A stretch of 64,000 bases of DNA, taken from contig NZ_JBDOQU010000004.1 of NCBI RefSeq assembly GCF_039839375.1, forward strand, positions 124,001 to 188,000, given 5' to 3'. Every line of letters starts with the position of its first letter. The first letter of the stretch is position 1. The translations under genes and the position numbers were made by a program. Source of the stretch: JBDOQU01 sp039839375 (lineage in GTDB: Bacteria; Pseudomonadota; Alphaproteobacteria; DSM-16000; Inquilinaceae). Positions 32,151-45,931 of this stretch are shown one piece after another. The notes beneath the pieces are model-generated. The model was given only the letters and a program-made list of their open reading frames with translations. It did no database searches and was not told the origin of the DNA.

Positions 32151-33197
32151 TCAGGGGCAGGCATCCACCCGGCCCGAGGGAACACCCTGGCAGAGCGCTT
32201 CCTCGGTGATCCAGCCGGCATCCACCACCACGCCCAGATTCTCTGCCGTGATCGGAATCGGCTCCAGGAAAATTGAGTGCAGCTCCACGCCACTGGGGCT
32301 GGTCCACATCTCCGCGCCCTCGATCTCTTCCATCGTCGCGCCTTCGGCCATGGCGATCGCGATCTCCGCCGCCTTGGCGCCCAGGTCGCGGGCGTCCTTC
32401 CAGACGCTAACGGTCTGGGTGCCCAGCGCGATGCGGTTGAGCGCCGCATGGTCGCCGTCCTGGCCGGAAACCGGCACGGTGCCTTCCATGCCCTGCGCGG
32501 TCAACGCCGCGATGACGCCGCCGGCGGTGCCGTCGTTGGAGGCGACGACCGCGTCGACCTCATTGTTGTTGGCGGTCAGGATCTGCTCCATGTTCCGCTG
32601 CGCATTCTCCGGCAGCCAGCCGTCGGTATAGGCTTCGCCGACGACGGTGATGTCGCCGGAATCGATCGCCGGCTGGAGGACCTCTAGCTGCCCGTCATGC
32701 AGGAAGTCGGCGTTGGGGTCGGCTGAGGAGCCCTTGATGAACACGTAGTTGCCCGTGGGCTGGACGTCATAGACGGCCTGCGCCTGCATCCGGCCGACCT
32801 CGACATTGTCGAAGGTCAGGTAGAAGGCGTTGGGATTGTCGATCAGCCGGTCGTAGCCGACCACGGGGATGCCGTTGGCCACCGCTTCCTCGACCGCCGG
32901 GCCGATCGCCGCGGCGTCCTGGGCCAGGATGATCAGCGCGTCCGCGCCCTGGGAGATCAGGGCCTCGACGTCGGAAAGCTGCTTGGCGGCCGAACTCTGC
33001 GCGTCGGCGCTGATATAGGTGCCGCCGGCTTCCTCGATCGCCGCCTGCATCGCCGCCTCGTCGGTCTTCCAGCGTTCTTCCTGGAAGTTGGACCAGCTCA
33101 CGCCGATCACCGGGCCGTCCTGGGCAAGAGCCGGGGATACGGCCGCCACGCTCATCGCCAGGCAGGTACCCAGCAGAGCGGTCTTTACCATTTTCAT
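32151..33197 (-). CDS. xylF: D-xylose-type sugar-binding protein
   Basis: A 348-residue periplasmic binding protein with a signal peptide ending in a PALA-Q cleavage site near residue 25. The XylF-like features are VSWSNFQEERWKTDEAAM (about 32-50), YDRLIDNPNAFYLTFDN (about 113-130) and VASNDGTAGGVIAAL (about 212-226). It captures the sugar for the adjacent permease and ATPase. Its promoter region, shared with the divergent DeoR-family regulator, holds a near-perfect palindrome. Xylose is the likely ligand, but no xylose isomerase or kinase gene is in the window. Confidence 0.85.
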   Translation of the reverse strand: MKMVKTALLGTCLAMSVAAVSPALAQDGPVIGVSWSNFQEERWKTDEAAMQAAIEEAGGTYISADAQSSAAKQLSDVEALISQGADALIILAQDAAAIGPAVEEAVANGIPVVGYDRLIDNPNAFYLTFDNVEVGRMQAQAVYDVQPTGNYVFIKGSSADPNADFLHDGQLEVLQPAIDSGDITVVGEAYTDGWLPENAQRNMEQILTANNNEVDAVVASNDGTAGGVIAALTAQGMEGTVPVSGQDGDHAALNRIALGTQTVSVWKDARDLGAKAAEIAIAMAEGATMEEIEGAEMWTSPSGVELHSIFLEPIPITAENLGVVVDAGWITEEALCQGVPSGRVDACP

Positions 33198-33329
33198 AGA
33201 GTTACCTCCCTTGTTCGAACGCGCCTGACACCACGTTAGGCGCGCAGCGCACGGCCCGCAATCGGCCGAGGCGTCTCTTTTGGACTTTCATTGCCGCCAG
33301 TATCGCATAATCGCAACACGGTTCAAGAA

Positions 33330-33350
33330 TTTGTTCGACTGTCAAACAAA
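33330..33350. promoter_or_regulatory. Operator candidate between xylF and the DeoR-family regulator
   Basis: Imperfect 21-bp palindrome with arms TTTGTTCGAC and GTCAAACAAA around a central T; only two of ten arm pairs mismatch. It lies in the A+T-rich middle of the 275-base divergent gap. Sites with TTCG/CGAA-like arms are usual for GlpR/DeoR regulators. Confidence 0.6.
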
Positions 33351-33472
33351 ACTTGTCTCAAAAACCGCGGCGGCCTGTGGAGGTTCCGAAAGTTCCCGGG
33401 GGAGTTCGATGAATTGACCCGCGCGCGCCGCTCAACGAGGATGGGGCCCTGTTTCATCGGGGCGGCCGGGGC

Positions 33473-34273
33473 ATGAGCGGGGAAGATCGGCAGAAGGACA
33501 TCGTGGAGCTGGTCCACCGGGAAGGTTTCGCGACCATCGATTCCCTGGCCGGCCGATTCGGCGTGACCCCCCAGACCATCCGCCGCGACATCAACCGGCT
33601 GTCGGCCGAAGGGCTCCTGGCCCGCTACCATGGCGGCGCGGGCGCATCGCCGGGCGGCCGCAACGCGGACTACGCCGCCCGGCGGGACAGCCTGGCGCGG
33701 GAGAAGACGTCGATCGCGGAGCTTGCCGCCGCCCATATCCCCGACGACGCCTCCCTATTCATCAATATCGGCACGACGACGGAGGCCGTTGCCCGCGCGC
33801 TGGTCCGCCATTCGGGCCTGCGCATCATCACCAACAATCTGAACGTCGCCGCCACCCTGGCCGGCCGGACGGATTTCGAGGTCATCATCGCCGGCGGGCT
33901 GGTGCGCAACAGCGATGGCGGCGTGGTGGGGGAGGCGGCGATCGACTTCATCAACCAGTTCAAGGTCGATTACGGGATCATGGGCATCAGCGGCATCGAC
34001 CTGGACGGCACGCTCCTGGATTTCGACTATCGGGAGGTGCGGGTGGCGCAGGCCATCCTGAGGAACAGCCGTCGGGCCTTCCTGGTCGCCGACCACACCA
34101 AATTCGGCCGCGCCGCGATGGTGCGGCTGGGTTCGGTCGGCCAGCTCTCCGCCCTGTTCACCGACCGGCGTCCGCCGCAGCCGCTGGAAAAGGCCCTGGC
34201 GGCCGGAAAAGTGGCGCTCCACATCGCCGATCGGGACGAAAACGGAGCGGCGCCGGAACCCTCCTCGAATTGA
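33473..34273 (+). CDS. DeoR/GlpR family transcriptional regulator
   Basis: A 266-residue regulator with an N-terminal helix-turn-helix (FATIDSLAGRFGVTPQTIRRD, split, about residues 19-39) and a C-terminal DeoR sensor domain with the phosphosugar-binding INIGTTTEAVARAL motif (about 98-111) and TNNLNVAATL. Such proteins bind sugar phosphates and repress catabolic or transport genes. It diverges from the xylose-type importer, whose shared promoter region has a palindrome, so it most likely controls the importer and itself. A ROK-type XylR is absent. Confidence 0.88.
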   Translation: MSGEDRQKDIVELVHREGFATIDSLAGRFGVTPQTIRRDINRLSAEGLLARYHGGAGASPGGRNADYAARRDSLAREKTSIAELAAAHIPDDASLFINIGTTTEAVARALVRHSGLRIITNNLNVAATLAGRTDFEVIIAGGLVRNSDGGVVGEAAIDFINQFKVDYGIMGISGIDLDGTLLDFDYREVRVAQAILRNSRRAFLVADHTKFGRAAMVRLGSVGQLSALFTDRRPPQPLEKALAAGKVALHIADRDENGAAPEPSSN

Positions 34274-34457
34274 TCGCGAGGGTGCTCCGCCCAGCTAAAA
34301 CGCCACAAATTGTCTCGACACGCCGCCTGGAACGCGGCTATCAACCGCTTGCTCTTTGCAGGGGCTAAGAATATTCACAGGGCTTTTCAAGGCCCGGACG
34401 CAGGGTACGGGGAACAGCGGAACCGCCACGCCGACGGCGGCCGCCAGGGGAGCGTGA

Positions 34458-35381
<924 letters not shown>

Positions 35382-35385
35382 TCCG

Positions 35386-36878
35386 ATGAGCAGCAACGCC
35401 GCCACCGCCCCCGCCCGCTCGATCCCGTGGGGCGCGGTGTTCAAGGAAGCGCTGATCGCCGCCGGCATCGCCTTCCTCCTGACCGTCGTCATGGTCGGCC
35501 TGTTCGCGGCCGACGATGTCGGCGGTCTCCAGATCGTCACCCGCTACGATTCGGTCGCGGTCGCCGTCTTCCTGGTGTTCGTCGGCCGGCTGGGCCTCGC
35601 GCTCACGCGGGAGGGCATGCCCCTGCCGGTGCTGGTCGGTGGCATCGTCGTCGCGGCGGCCGGATACTTCCTCGACCTGCCCAGTGAGGCGCTTCGGGTC
35701 ATCACCATCGCCGGCGGCCTGCTGCTGTCGATTCGCGCCGCCGTCACCTTGTGGACCCATCGCGCCTCGATCGACCGGGAGGAACGGGACCGCGCGATGG
35801 ACCGGATGGGCGCGCGCGTCCAGCGGGCCACGATCTATATCGGCCCGGTCGCGATCGTGCTGGCGCTGGTCCTGCCGTTCCTGCCCTTCTCCGACCGGAC
35901 GACGGTCGACACCGCGACGCTCATCCTCACCTACATCATGCTGGGCTGGGGGCTGAACATCATCGTCGGGCTGGCCGGGCTGCTGGACCTCGGCTACGTC
36001 GCCTTCTACGCCATCGGCGCCTATTCCTATGCGCTGCTGGCCTTCTATTTCGACCTCAGCTTCTGGGTCTGCCTGCCGCTCGCCGGCATCCTGGCGGCCT
36101 GCGGCGGCCTGATCCTTGGCTTCCCGGTCCTGCGCCTCCGCGGCGACTATTTCGCCATCGTCACGCTGGGTTTCGGAGAGATCGTCAGGGTCATCCTGCT
36201 GAACTGGTACGAATTCACCGGCGGCCCCAATGGCGTCGGCGGCATCCCGGAACCCAGCTTCTTCGGCTTCGCGGTGTTCACCCGCCGGCCACAGGAGGGG
36301 GAGACGGCGTTCCACCAGCTCTTCGGGCTGGAATATGATTCCATGCACGAGATGATCTTCCTCTACTACCTGATCCTCGCGCTGGCGCTGGTCGTGAACC
36401 TGTTCACCATGCGCATCCGCCGGCTGCCGATCGGACGGTCGTGGGAGGCGCTCAGGGAAGACGACATCGCCTGCCAGTCTCTCGGCATCAACCGCCGGAA
36501 CATCAAGCTGGCGGCCTTCACCATGAGCGCGATGTTCGGCGGCTTCGCCGGGTCCTTCTTCGCCACCCGCCAGGGCTTCGTTAGCCCGGAGAGCTTCACC
36601 TTCATCGAATCCGCCATCATCCTGGCGATCGTGGTGCTGGGCGGCATGGGCAGTCAGGCCGGCGTGGTGCTGGCGGCGATCCTGGTCATCGGCCTGCCGG
36701 AGATCTTCCGCGAACTGGCTGAATACCGGATGCTGACCTTCGGCGGCGCCATGGTGCTGATCATGGTCTGGCGGCCGCGCGGCCTCTTGGCCCATCGCGA
36801 CCCGACGATCCGGCTCGACGATCCCAAGATCAGGAAACGAACGTTGGGCGAAGCGCCCTCCGGCGGGGAGGCGCGCGC

Positions 36879-36882
<4 letters not shown>
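35386..36882 (+). CDS. livM: Branched-chain amino acid ABC permease LivM
   Basis: A 498-residue permease. The conserved LivM core begins near residue 175 with LTYIMLGWGLNIIVGLAGLLDLGYVAFYA (split) and runs through VLRLRGDYFAIVTLGFGEI (about 247-265) and IVVLGGMGSQAGVVLAA. The first 170 residues add extra hydrophobic segments, as in long LivM variants. It starts four bases after livH and overlaps livG by 4 bases. It forms the second half of the membrane channel. Confidence 0.93.
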
Positions 36883-38460
<1,578 letters not shown>

Positions 38461-38461
<1 letters not shown>

Positions 38462-38817
38462 TGTTCACCGATTTCTATGCCGGCTATATCGGCGTCTTCA
38501 TCGGCCTCACTGTCGTCATCTCCGGCGGTGCTGCATGGCTTTCCGGACAGGCGCTGGCGAAGAACTGGAAGACTTTCGAGCGGACGGGGATCTTCTATTC
38601 CCTCCTGCTGGCGGCGGGGAACCGCTTCCTGGTCTTCGCGCTGTTCGGCGGGCCGCTTCTGTCGATCCCGGGATTCCTGATCGATTTCGCGGTGATCGTG
38701 ACCTTCGCCTTCGTCTCCTTCCGGATGACCAAGGCGCGAACGATGGTCGCCCAGTATCCGTGGCTCTACGAACGGTCCGGCCTCTTCTCCTGGAACGAGA
38801 AGAATCAGCCGGTCTGA
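38461..38817 (+). CDS. Small membrane protein of the liv operon (DUF6867-like)
   Basis: A 118-residue protein with three hydrophobic segments (about 8-30, 43-62 and 66-86) and a polar end containing QYPWLYERSGLFSWNEK. It resembles the small proteins annotated DUF6867 beside liv genes in alphaproteobacteria; I am fairly but not fully sure of the family number. Its ATG overlaps the livF stop by one base, which implies it is made with the transporter and may be an accessory subunit. No function is established. Confidence 0.72.
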
Positions 38818-38868
38818 GACTTAAGGCCGCCGAAGAAATCCTCGATATTGTCGCCGGACAATGCGGGG

Positions 38869-39006
38869 TTCGGTCGCCGCGACGGTATCGTGATATCGTC
38901 GGGACGATCTCGCGGGGGAAGGGTGGCATCGCCGCCCGCCCTGCCTGAGGCCGCGTCCCGGTCGGGGGCGAAGCCTGGTCACTTTGAACAGGGAGCTGAC
39001 TAGATT
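38869..39006 (+). promoter_or_regulatory. Promoter and leader of the first Liv binding protein
   Basis: A -35-like TTCGGT (38869) and a -10-like TGATAT (38891) precede a leader that shares blocks with the leader of the second binding protein gene: GCCGCCCGCCCTGC, a CCC/GGG hairpin, and ACTTTGAACAGGGAGCT just before the ATG. The likeness shows that the duplication of the gene included its control region. Confidence 0.5.
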
Positions 39007-40110
<1,104 letters not shown>

Positions 40111-40142
40111 GGCCCCGTTGTAACGACGACTAGTCCAGGGAA

Positions 40143-40175
40143 AGGCCCGGCGCTTCGGCTCCGGGCTTTTTCTTT
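40143..40175 (+). terminator. Intrinsic terminator after binding protein copy 1
   Basis: GCCCGGCGC and GCTCCGGGC arms with a TTCG tetraloop and one mismatch, followed by TTTTTCTTT. Confidence 0.9.
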
Positions 40176-40195
40176 CGTTAATGCTGTGGATTTAG

Positions 40196-40331
40196 TTGCT
40201 GGCCCGTGCGGTCGTGATAATATTGAGGCAGTCATTCAGGGATGAGGCGGCGCGGAACGCCGCCCGCCCTGCTTGAGGCGTCGCTCCCGTCGGGGCGGCG
40301 CTAATTACTTTGAACAGGGAGCTACTAAGAG
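40196..40331 (+). promoter_or_regulatory. Promoter and leader of the second Liv binding protein
   Basis: TTGCTG at 40196-40201 and TAATAT at 40218-40223, spaced by 16, form a plausible promoter. The leader shares CGCCGCCCGCCCTGC, a CGCTCCC/GGGGCGGCG hairpin and ACTTTGAACAGGGAGCT with the copy 1 leader. The hairpin arms differ but still pair. Confidence 0.5.
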
Positions 40332-41432
<1,101 letters not shown>

Positions 41433-41466
41433 ATCCGGCGCGTATCCGTAAGGCAATCCGGAAAGG

Positions 41467-41494
41467 CCCGGCGCTCAGGCGCCGGGTTTTTTCT
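41467..41494 (+). terminator. Intrinsic terminator after binding protein copy 2
   Basis: CCCGGCGC and GCGCCGGG arms with a four-base loop, followed by six T residues and CTT. It resembles the terminator after copy 1. Confidence 0.92.
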
Positions 41495-41502
41495 TCGTTA
41501 TT

Positions 41503-41622
41503 CGTCATTCCAGCGGAGGCTGGAATCCATAGGTCCTCGCCGTTTCACCGCCGGCGAAAGGCCGGACGCGGCCCCGGCATTCATCGCCACCGCATGGATG
41601 CTGGATCAAGTCCAGCATGACG
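41503..41622. repeat. Dispersed intergenic repeat, family B
   Basis: Begins CGTCATTCCAGCGGAGGCTG, so the first arm pair differs from other copies, and ends GGATCAAGTCCAGCATGACG. Together with the terminator it fills most of the gap before glgP; the remaining 170 bases show only a weak promoter region. Confidence 0.85.
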
Positions 41623-41791
41623 AGAAAGTAGGGCGTGCCCGTGCGTCGCCGGCGGGCGCGATCCCAACACCGTTCCGCCTTTTCCTTGCCACGACATCCC
41701 GATAGGCGTATCCGCGAAAACCGGGTGACGGGGCCCTGGCGCAGGGGCGGCCGCCTCCCGCTGGCAGAACAGGGGCAGAAAGGCGTCCCCC

Positions 41792-44275
41792 ATGGAACTC
41801 GGCTTCCATCCCCCCGGCATTGATCATCAGGGGCTCGACAAGGAGTCGCTGAAACGCTCCTTCCTGGAATGGCTGGTCTATTCGGTCGGCAAGGATCCCA
41901 AGCGGGCGACCAGGCGCGACTGGTTCGCCTCCGTCGCGCTGGCGGTGCGCGACCGCGTCGTCGACCGCTGGATGGAGACCTCCCGCGCGATGGACGCGGA
42001 CGACCGCAAGCGGGTCTACTATCTCAGCCTGGAATTCTTGATCGGCCGGCTGCTGCACAACAACATGTCGAACCTCGGCATCGTCGATGTCTGCCGCGAG
42101 GCGCTGGAGGAGATCGGCATCGATATCGCGACCGTGATCCAGGCCGAACCCGACCAGGCGCTGGGCAATGGCGGCCTCGGGCGGCTCGCCGCCTGTTTCC
42201 TGGACAGCATGGCGACGCTGGGGATCGCCGGCTATGGCTACGGAATCCGCTATGAGTACGGCATGTTCGAACAGCGGTTCGACCATGGCTTCCAGGTGGA
42301 ATCCCCCGAGAATTGGCTGGAGACCGGCAACCCCTGGGAATTCGAACGGCCTGAGGTCTCCTACCCGATCGATTTCTACGGCCATGTCGAGGAATACCGC
42401 GACAGCGACGGTGAGAAGCGCCATGGCTGGGTCAACACAGAGCGGGTCAAGGCCGTCGCCTACGATACGCCGGTGGTCGGCTGGCGCGGCCGGCGGATCA
42501 ACACGCTGCGCCTCTGGTCGGCCAAGCCGACGAACGAATTCAATCTCGCCGACTTCAACAGCGGCAACTATCTGGGCGCGGTCGAACAGAAGGTGCTGTC
42601 TGAGAATCTGAGCCGCGTCCTCTACCCGAACGATTCCACGGAGGTCGGCCAGGAACTCCGGTTCAAGCAGGAATATTTCTTCACCTCCGCATCCCTCCAG
42701 GACATCCTGCGCCGCTACGTCCAGCAGCACCCGACATTCGACCGGCTGCCCGAGAAGGCAGCGATCCAGCTCAACGACACCCATCCGGCGATCGCGGTGC
42801 CGGAACTCATGCGGCTGCTGATCGATGCGCATCGCGTCTCATGGGCGAAGGCGTGGGAACTGACGCGGGCAACCATCGCCTACACCAACCACACCCTGCT
42901 GCCCGAGGCGCTGGAGGCGTGGCCGGTCGGGCTGGTGGAGCGCGTGCTGCCCCGGCACATGCAGATCATCTATGAGATCAACGCCCGCTTCCTGACCGAA
43001 GCCCGGAAGAAGCCGATCACCGACAATCCCCGCCTCGCGACGCTGTCGCTGATCGACGAGGATGGCGACCGCCGGGTCCGCATGGGCAATCTGGCGTTCC
43101 TGGGCAGCCACAAGGTCAACGGCGTCTCCGCGCTCCATACCGACCTGATGAAGCAGACGGTCTTCAAGGAGATGAACCGGGAGTTCCCCGACCGCATCGT
43201 CAACAAGACCAACGGCATCACGCCGCGCCGCTGGCTGCACCAGTGCAACCGGCCGCTGGCGGCGCTGGTGACGGAGGCGATCGGCGATGGCTGGATGGAC
43301 GATCTGGAGCGGATCTCCGACCTCGCCCCCCATGCGGAGGATAGCGGCTTCCGGGAGGCCTTCTTCCAGGCCAAGCGGCGGAACAAGGAGGCGCTCGCCG
43401 GCCTGATCGCCGACCGGCTGGATGTCGCGGTCGATCCCGACGCCCTGTTCGACGTCCAGATCAAGCGCATCCACGAATATAAGCGCCAGTTCCTGAACCT
43501 TATCCAGACGGTCGCGCTCTACAACCAGATCCGCGATAACCCGACCGTCGACTGGGTGCCTAGGGTCAAGATCTTCGGCGGCAAGGCGGCGTCCAGCTAC
43601 GATATCGCGAAGCTCATCATCAAGCTGGGCAACGACATCGCCCATGTCGTCAACCAGGACCCCGCCGTGCGCGGGCTGCTGAAGGTGGTCTTCCTGCCGA
43701 ACTACAACGTCACCCTGGCTGAGAAGATCATCCCCGCCGCCGATCTGTCGGAGCAGATCTCAACCGCCGGCAAGGAGGCATCGGGCACCGGCAACATGAA
43801 GTTCGCGCTGAACGGCGCGCTCACCATCGGCACGCTGGACGGCGCGAATGTGGAGATCATGGAAAGGGTGGGGGCCGACAACATCTTCATCTTCGGACTG
43901 AAGGCCGATGAGGTGGAGGCGCTTCGCGCCGGCGGCGAGTTCGATCCCGGCGCCGTGATCGACGGCCACCCCGCGCTCCGCCGCGCGCTCGACATGATCG
44001 CCTCGGGCGTCTTCTCGCCGGACGATCCGTACCGCTTCCGCCCGCTGACCGACGGCCTCCGCCACCATGACAGCTATTTCGTCACCGCCGATTTCGCCGC
44101 CTATCAGGACGCGCAGAAAGAGGTCGGGCGAAACTATGTCCACCGCGAGGACTGGCTGCGCAAGGCGGTGCTGAACACCGCCAATGTCGGCTGGTTCTCC
44201 TCCGACCGCACCATCCGCGACTACGCCCGCGAAATCTGGCAGGCCATGCCGCCGATGGCGGAGGCTGCGGAGTAG
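41792..44275 (+). CDS. glgP: Glycogen phosphorylase
   Basis: An 827-residue alpha-glucan phosphorylase, the usual family length. It releases glucose 1-phosphate from glycogen or maltodextrin. The pyridoxal phosphate Lys lies at about residue 670 in GTGNMKFALNGALTIG, and the conserved LGNGGLGRLAACFLDSMAT (about 126-144) and IHEYKRQFLN (about 562-571) are present. No other glycogen genes lie in the window, so the enzyme is not in a glg operon here. A family A repeat follows directly. Confidence 0.96.
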   Translation: MELGFHPPGIDHQGLDKESLKRSFLEWLVYSVGKDPKRATRRDWFASVALAVRDRVVDRWMETSRAMDADDRKRVYYLSLEFLIGRLLHNNMSNLGIVDVCREALEEIGIDIATVIQAEPDQALGNGGLGRLAACFLDSMATLGIAGYGYGIRYEYGMFEQRFDHGFQVESPENWLETGNPWEFERPEVSYPIDFYGHVEEYRDSDGEKRHGWVNTERVKAVAYDTPVVGWRGRRINTLRLWSAKPTNEFNLADFNSGNYLGAVEQKVLSENLSRVLYPNDSTEVGQELRFKQEYFFTSASLQDILRRYVQQHPTFDRLPEKAAIQLNDTHPAIAVPELMRLLIDAHRVSWAKAWELTRATIAYTNHTLLPEALEAWPVGLVERVLPRHMQIIYEINARFLTEARKKPITDNPRLATLSLIDEDGDRRVRMGNLAFLGSHKVNGVSALHTDLMKQTVFKEMNREFPDRIVNKTNGITPRRWLHQCNRPLAALVTEAIGDGWMDDLERISDLAPHAEDSGFREAFFQAKRRNKEALAGLIADRLDVAVDPDALFDVQIKRIHEYKRQFLNLIQTVALYNQIRDNPTVDWVPRVKIFGGKAASSYDIAKLIIKLGNDIAHVVNQDPAVRGLLKVVFLPNYNVTLAEKIIPAADLSEQISTAGKEASGTGNMKFALNGALTIGTLDGANVEIMERVGADNIFIFGLKADEVEALRAGGEFDPGAVIDGHPALRRALDMIASGVFSPDDPYRFRPLTDGLRHHDSYFVTADFAAYQDAQKEVGRNYVHREDWLRKAVLNTANVGWFSSDRTIRDYAREIWQAMPPMAEAAE

Positions 44276-44287
44276 GGAAACCAACGC

Positions 44288-44385
44288 CCCCTCACCCTCC
44301 CGCTTCGCGGGTCCCTCCCTCTCCCCGGAGGGGCGAGAGTAAGTTGGTAGCCCTCGCCCCTCCGGGGAGAGGGTTGGGTGAGGGG
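44288..44385. repeat. Family A repeat, left arm of a 98-bp inverted pair
   Basis: The reverse complement of 47303-47400 matches this copy at 97 of 98 positions. It lies between glgP and the convergent lipoprotein gene and contains three nested hairpins. Confidence 0.95.
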
Positions 44386-44392
44386 CGTTGGT

Positions 44393-45007
44393 TTACTGCC
44401 CCGACGCACTCTCCGTCGCCAGCGTGCCCAGATAGAACAGCACGCCGCCGCCGCTGGCGATGACGGCGGGGAGGTCCTTGGCCCTGACGTTCAGGAAGGG
44501 GCGGGGCGCGTCGTAGCTGCCGCGCATCGCGTAGCGCCAATCGTAGAAATCCGAAAGCGTCCGGGCGTAGGCGATCTGGGTCGCGTTGGCGTCGGGCGCA
44601 GCCTCGGCCTCGTTGGCCCAGATCTTCAGCGCGCGGTTGACCTCCCGCTGCACATAGAACTGGTCGCTGGGATAGAGGTCGATCCGGCCGATCATGAACT
44701 CTGCGGCCGCGGCATCTTCCGCCATCCCCTGTTCGCCTGAAAGATCGCGCAAGCCCACCCAGGCGTCGCGGTTGTCCGGCCAGGAAAGCGCCGCCTGGCG
44801 GTAGAGGTCGACGGCCGCGTCGGACCGCCCGGCCTCCTGGGCCGCCCGCGCCTCCGCCAGAAGCGCCTCGGACCGCGCCTCGTCGAAATCGCCTTCGACC
44901 GCCACTCCGGCGGAGGTCGGGCGCGTCTTATCGGGCGCGGCGCAGGCCGCCAGGGCGATGAGCGGAAGGGCGCAAAGGAAGGCGGCGAGGCGGCGCTTGG
45001 AGATCAT
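44393..45007 (-). CDS. Predicted lipoprotein with TPR-like region
   Basis: A 204-residue protein with a lipoprotein signal (basic start, hydrophobic core, lipobox LAAC at about residues 18-21). The mature part contains a TPR-like helical pair, ALLAEARAAQEAGRSDAAVDLYRQAALSWPDN (split), and a later helix with YVQREVNRALKIWANEAE. I do not recognise a named family. It should be anchored to a membrane facing the periplasm. The start at 45007 has no strong ribosome binding site. It follows rutR on the same strand after 13 bases. Confidence 0.7.
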   Translation of the reverse strand: MISKRRLAAFLCALPLIALAACAAPDKTRPTSAGVAVEGDFDEARSEALLAEARAAQEAGRSDAAVDLYRQAALSWPDNRDAWVGLRDLSGEQGMAEDAAAAEFMIGRIDLYPSDQFYVQREVNRALKIWANEAEAAPDANATQIAYARTLSDFYDWRYAMRGSYDAPRPFLNVRAKDLPAVIASGGGVLFYLGTLATESASGQ

Positions 45008-45020
45008 GGAGGTCAATCTA

Positions 45021-45749
45021 TCAGAGGGATGGCGGATTCGATACGGAAGCCGCGGCCTTACCGTCTGCCGGATCGGCCAGCCCGCAGCCGCGCAGCACCA
45101 GCGCCGTCACCTGCCGCGTCGCATGGTCGTGGTCGGCGTCGGTCAGCCGCTCGCGGCCCAGCACCGCCCGGACCTGGACGTCGAAATCGGCGTAGGTCTG
45201 GGTCAACGCCCACAGGCCGAAGAACAGATGGGCGGGGTCGATCGGGGCCATCCGGCCGCTGGCGATCCAGCCTTCGATGACCACACTCTTGTCCTTCACC
45301 GTCTGCCGCAGCTTGCCCGACAGATAGGGCTCGATCTGCTGCGCGCCATGGACGATCTCGTTGGCGAAGACCTTGGAGGCGAGCGGCCGGGTGCGCGACC
45401 AGTGCATCTTGTCGCTTATGTAGGCGCTCAACGCGTCGGCAGGGTCGCGGGCAGGGACGATATGGTCGAAGGCATCCACCCACATGTCCAGGATGCGCGC
45501 CAGCAGCGCCCGGTAGAGCCCCTCCTTGGTGCCGAAATAATAGTGCAGGTTGGCCTTGGGGAGCCCCGCCCGCTCCGCGATCGCCTGCATCGACGCGCCG
45601 GTGAATCCGGCTTCCGCGAACACCGCCTCCGCCGCCTCCAGGATGCGCGCCTCGTTGGCGCGGCGCGTCCGACCACCGCCCCGGCGGGACGCGCCCTCGT
45701 CAAAGGCGGTGGGGCCTCCTCGGGCCTGGATGGCTGAAAATTTCGTCAT
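45021..45749 (-). CDS. rutR: TetR family regulator RutR
   Basis: A 242-residue TetR-family protein. The N-terminal helix-turn-helix (ILEAAEAVFAEAGFTGASMQAIAERAGLPKANLHYYFGTKEGLY, split, about residues 36-79) and a RutR-type C-terminal ligand domain are seen. RutR binds uracil or thymine and controls pyrimidine use. It diverges from preT, and the intervening region holds TTGACCAATTGGTCA, which fits the RutR consensus TTGACCA-N2-TGGTCAA. The context makes the assignment strong. Confidence 0.9.
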   Translation of the reverse strand: MTKFSAIQARGGPTAFDEGASRRGGGRTRRANEARILEAAEAVFAEAGFTGASMQAIAERAGLPKANLHYYFGTKEGLYRALLARILDMWVDAFDHIVPARDPADALSAYISDKMHWSRTRPLASKVFANEIVHGAQQIEPYLSGKLRQTVKDKSVVIEGWIASGRMAPIDPAHLFFGLWALTQTYADFDVQVRAVLGRERLTDADHDHATRQVTALVLRGCGLADPADGKAAASVSNPPSL

Positions 45750-45805
45750 GGGGCGTCGGTTCGGTTGCGCTGTTTCTTTTGAGAGTCGTTCTTAATAAAT
45801 AAATT

Positions 45806-45820
45806 TTGACCAATTGGTCA
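45806..45820. promoter_or_regulatory. RutR operator between rutR and preT
   Basis: TTGACCAATTGGTCA, a perfect TGACCAATTGGTCA palindrome extended by one T. It lies 57 bases from the rutR start and 112 from the preT start, so it can control both genes. Confidence 0.8.
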
Positions 45821-45931
45821 GGTTTTCGCTAGCCTTCCTTTCAATGGCCTCCTGCGGCAGGGCGAAAAGCCCCTGCCCGTGAAGATACCGGAAAACGGAT
45901 GTGGGCCAAGGTTTGGGAAGGAAATACGTTC

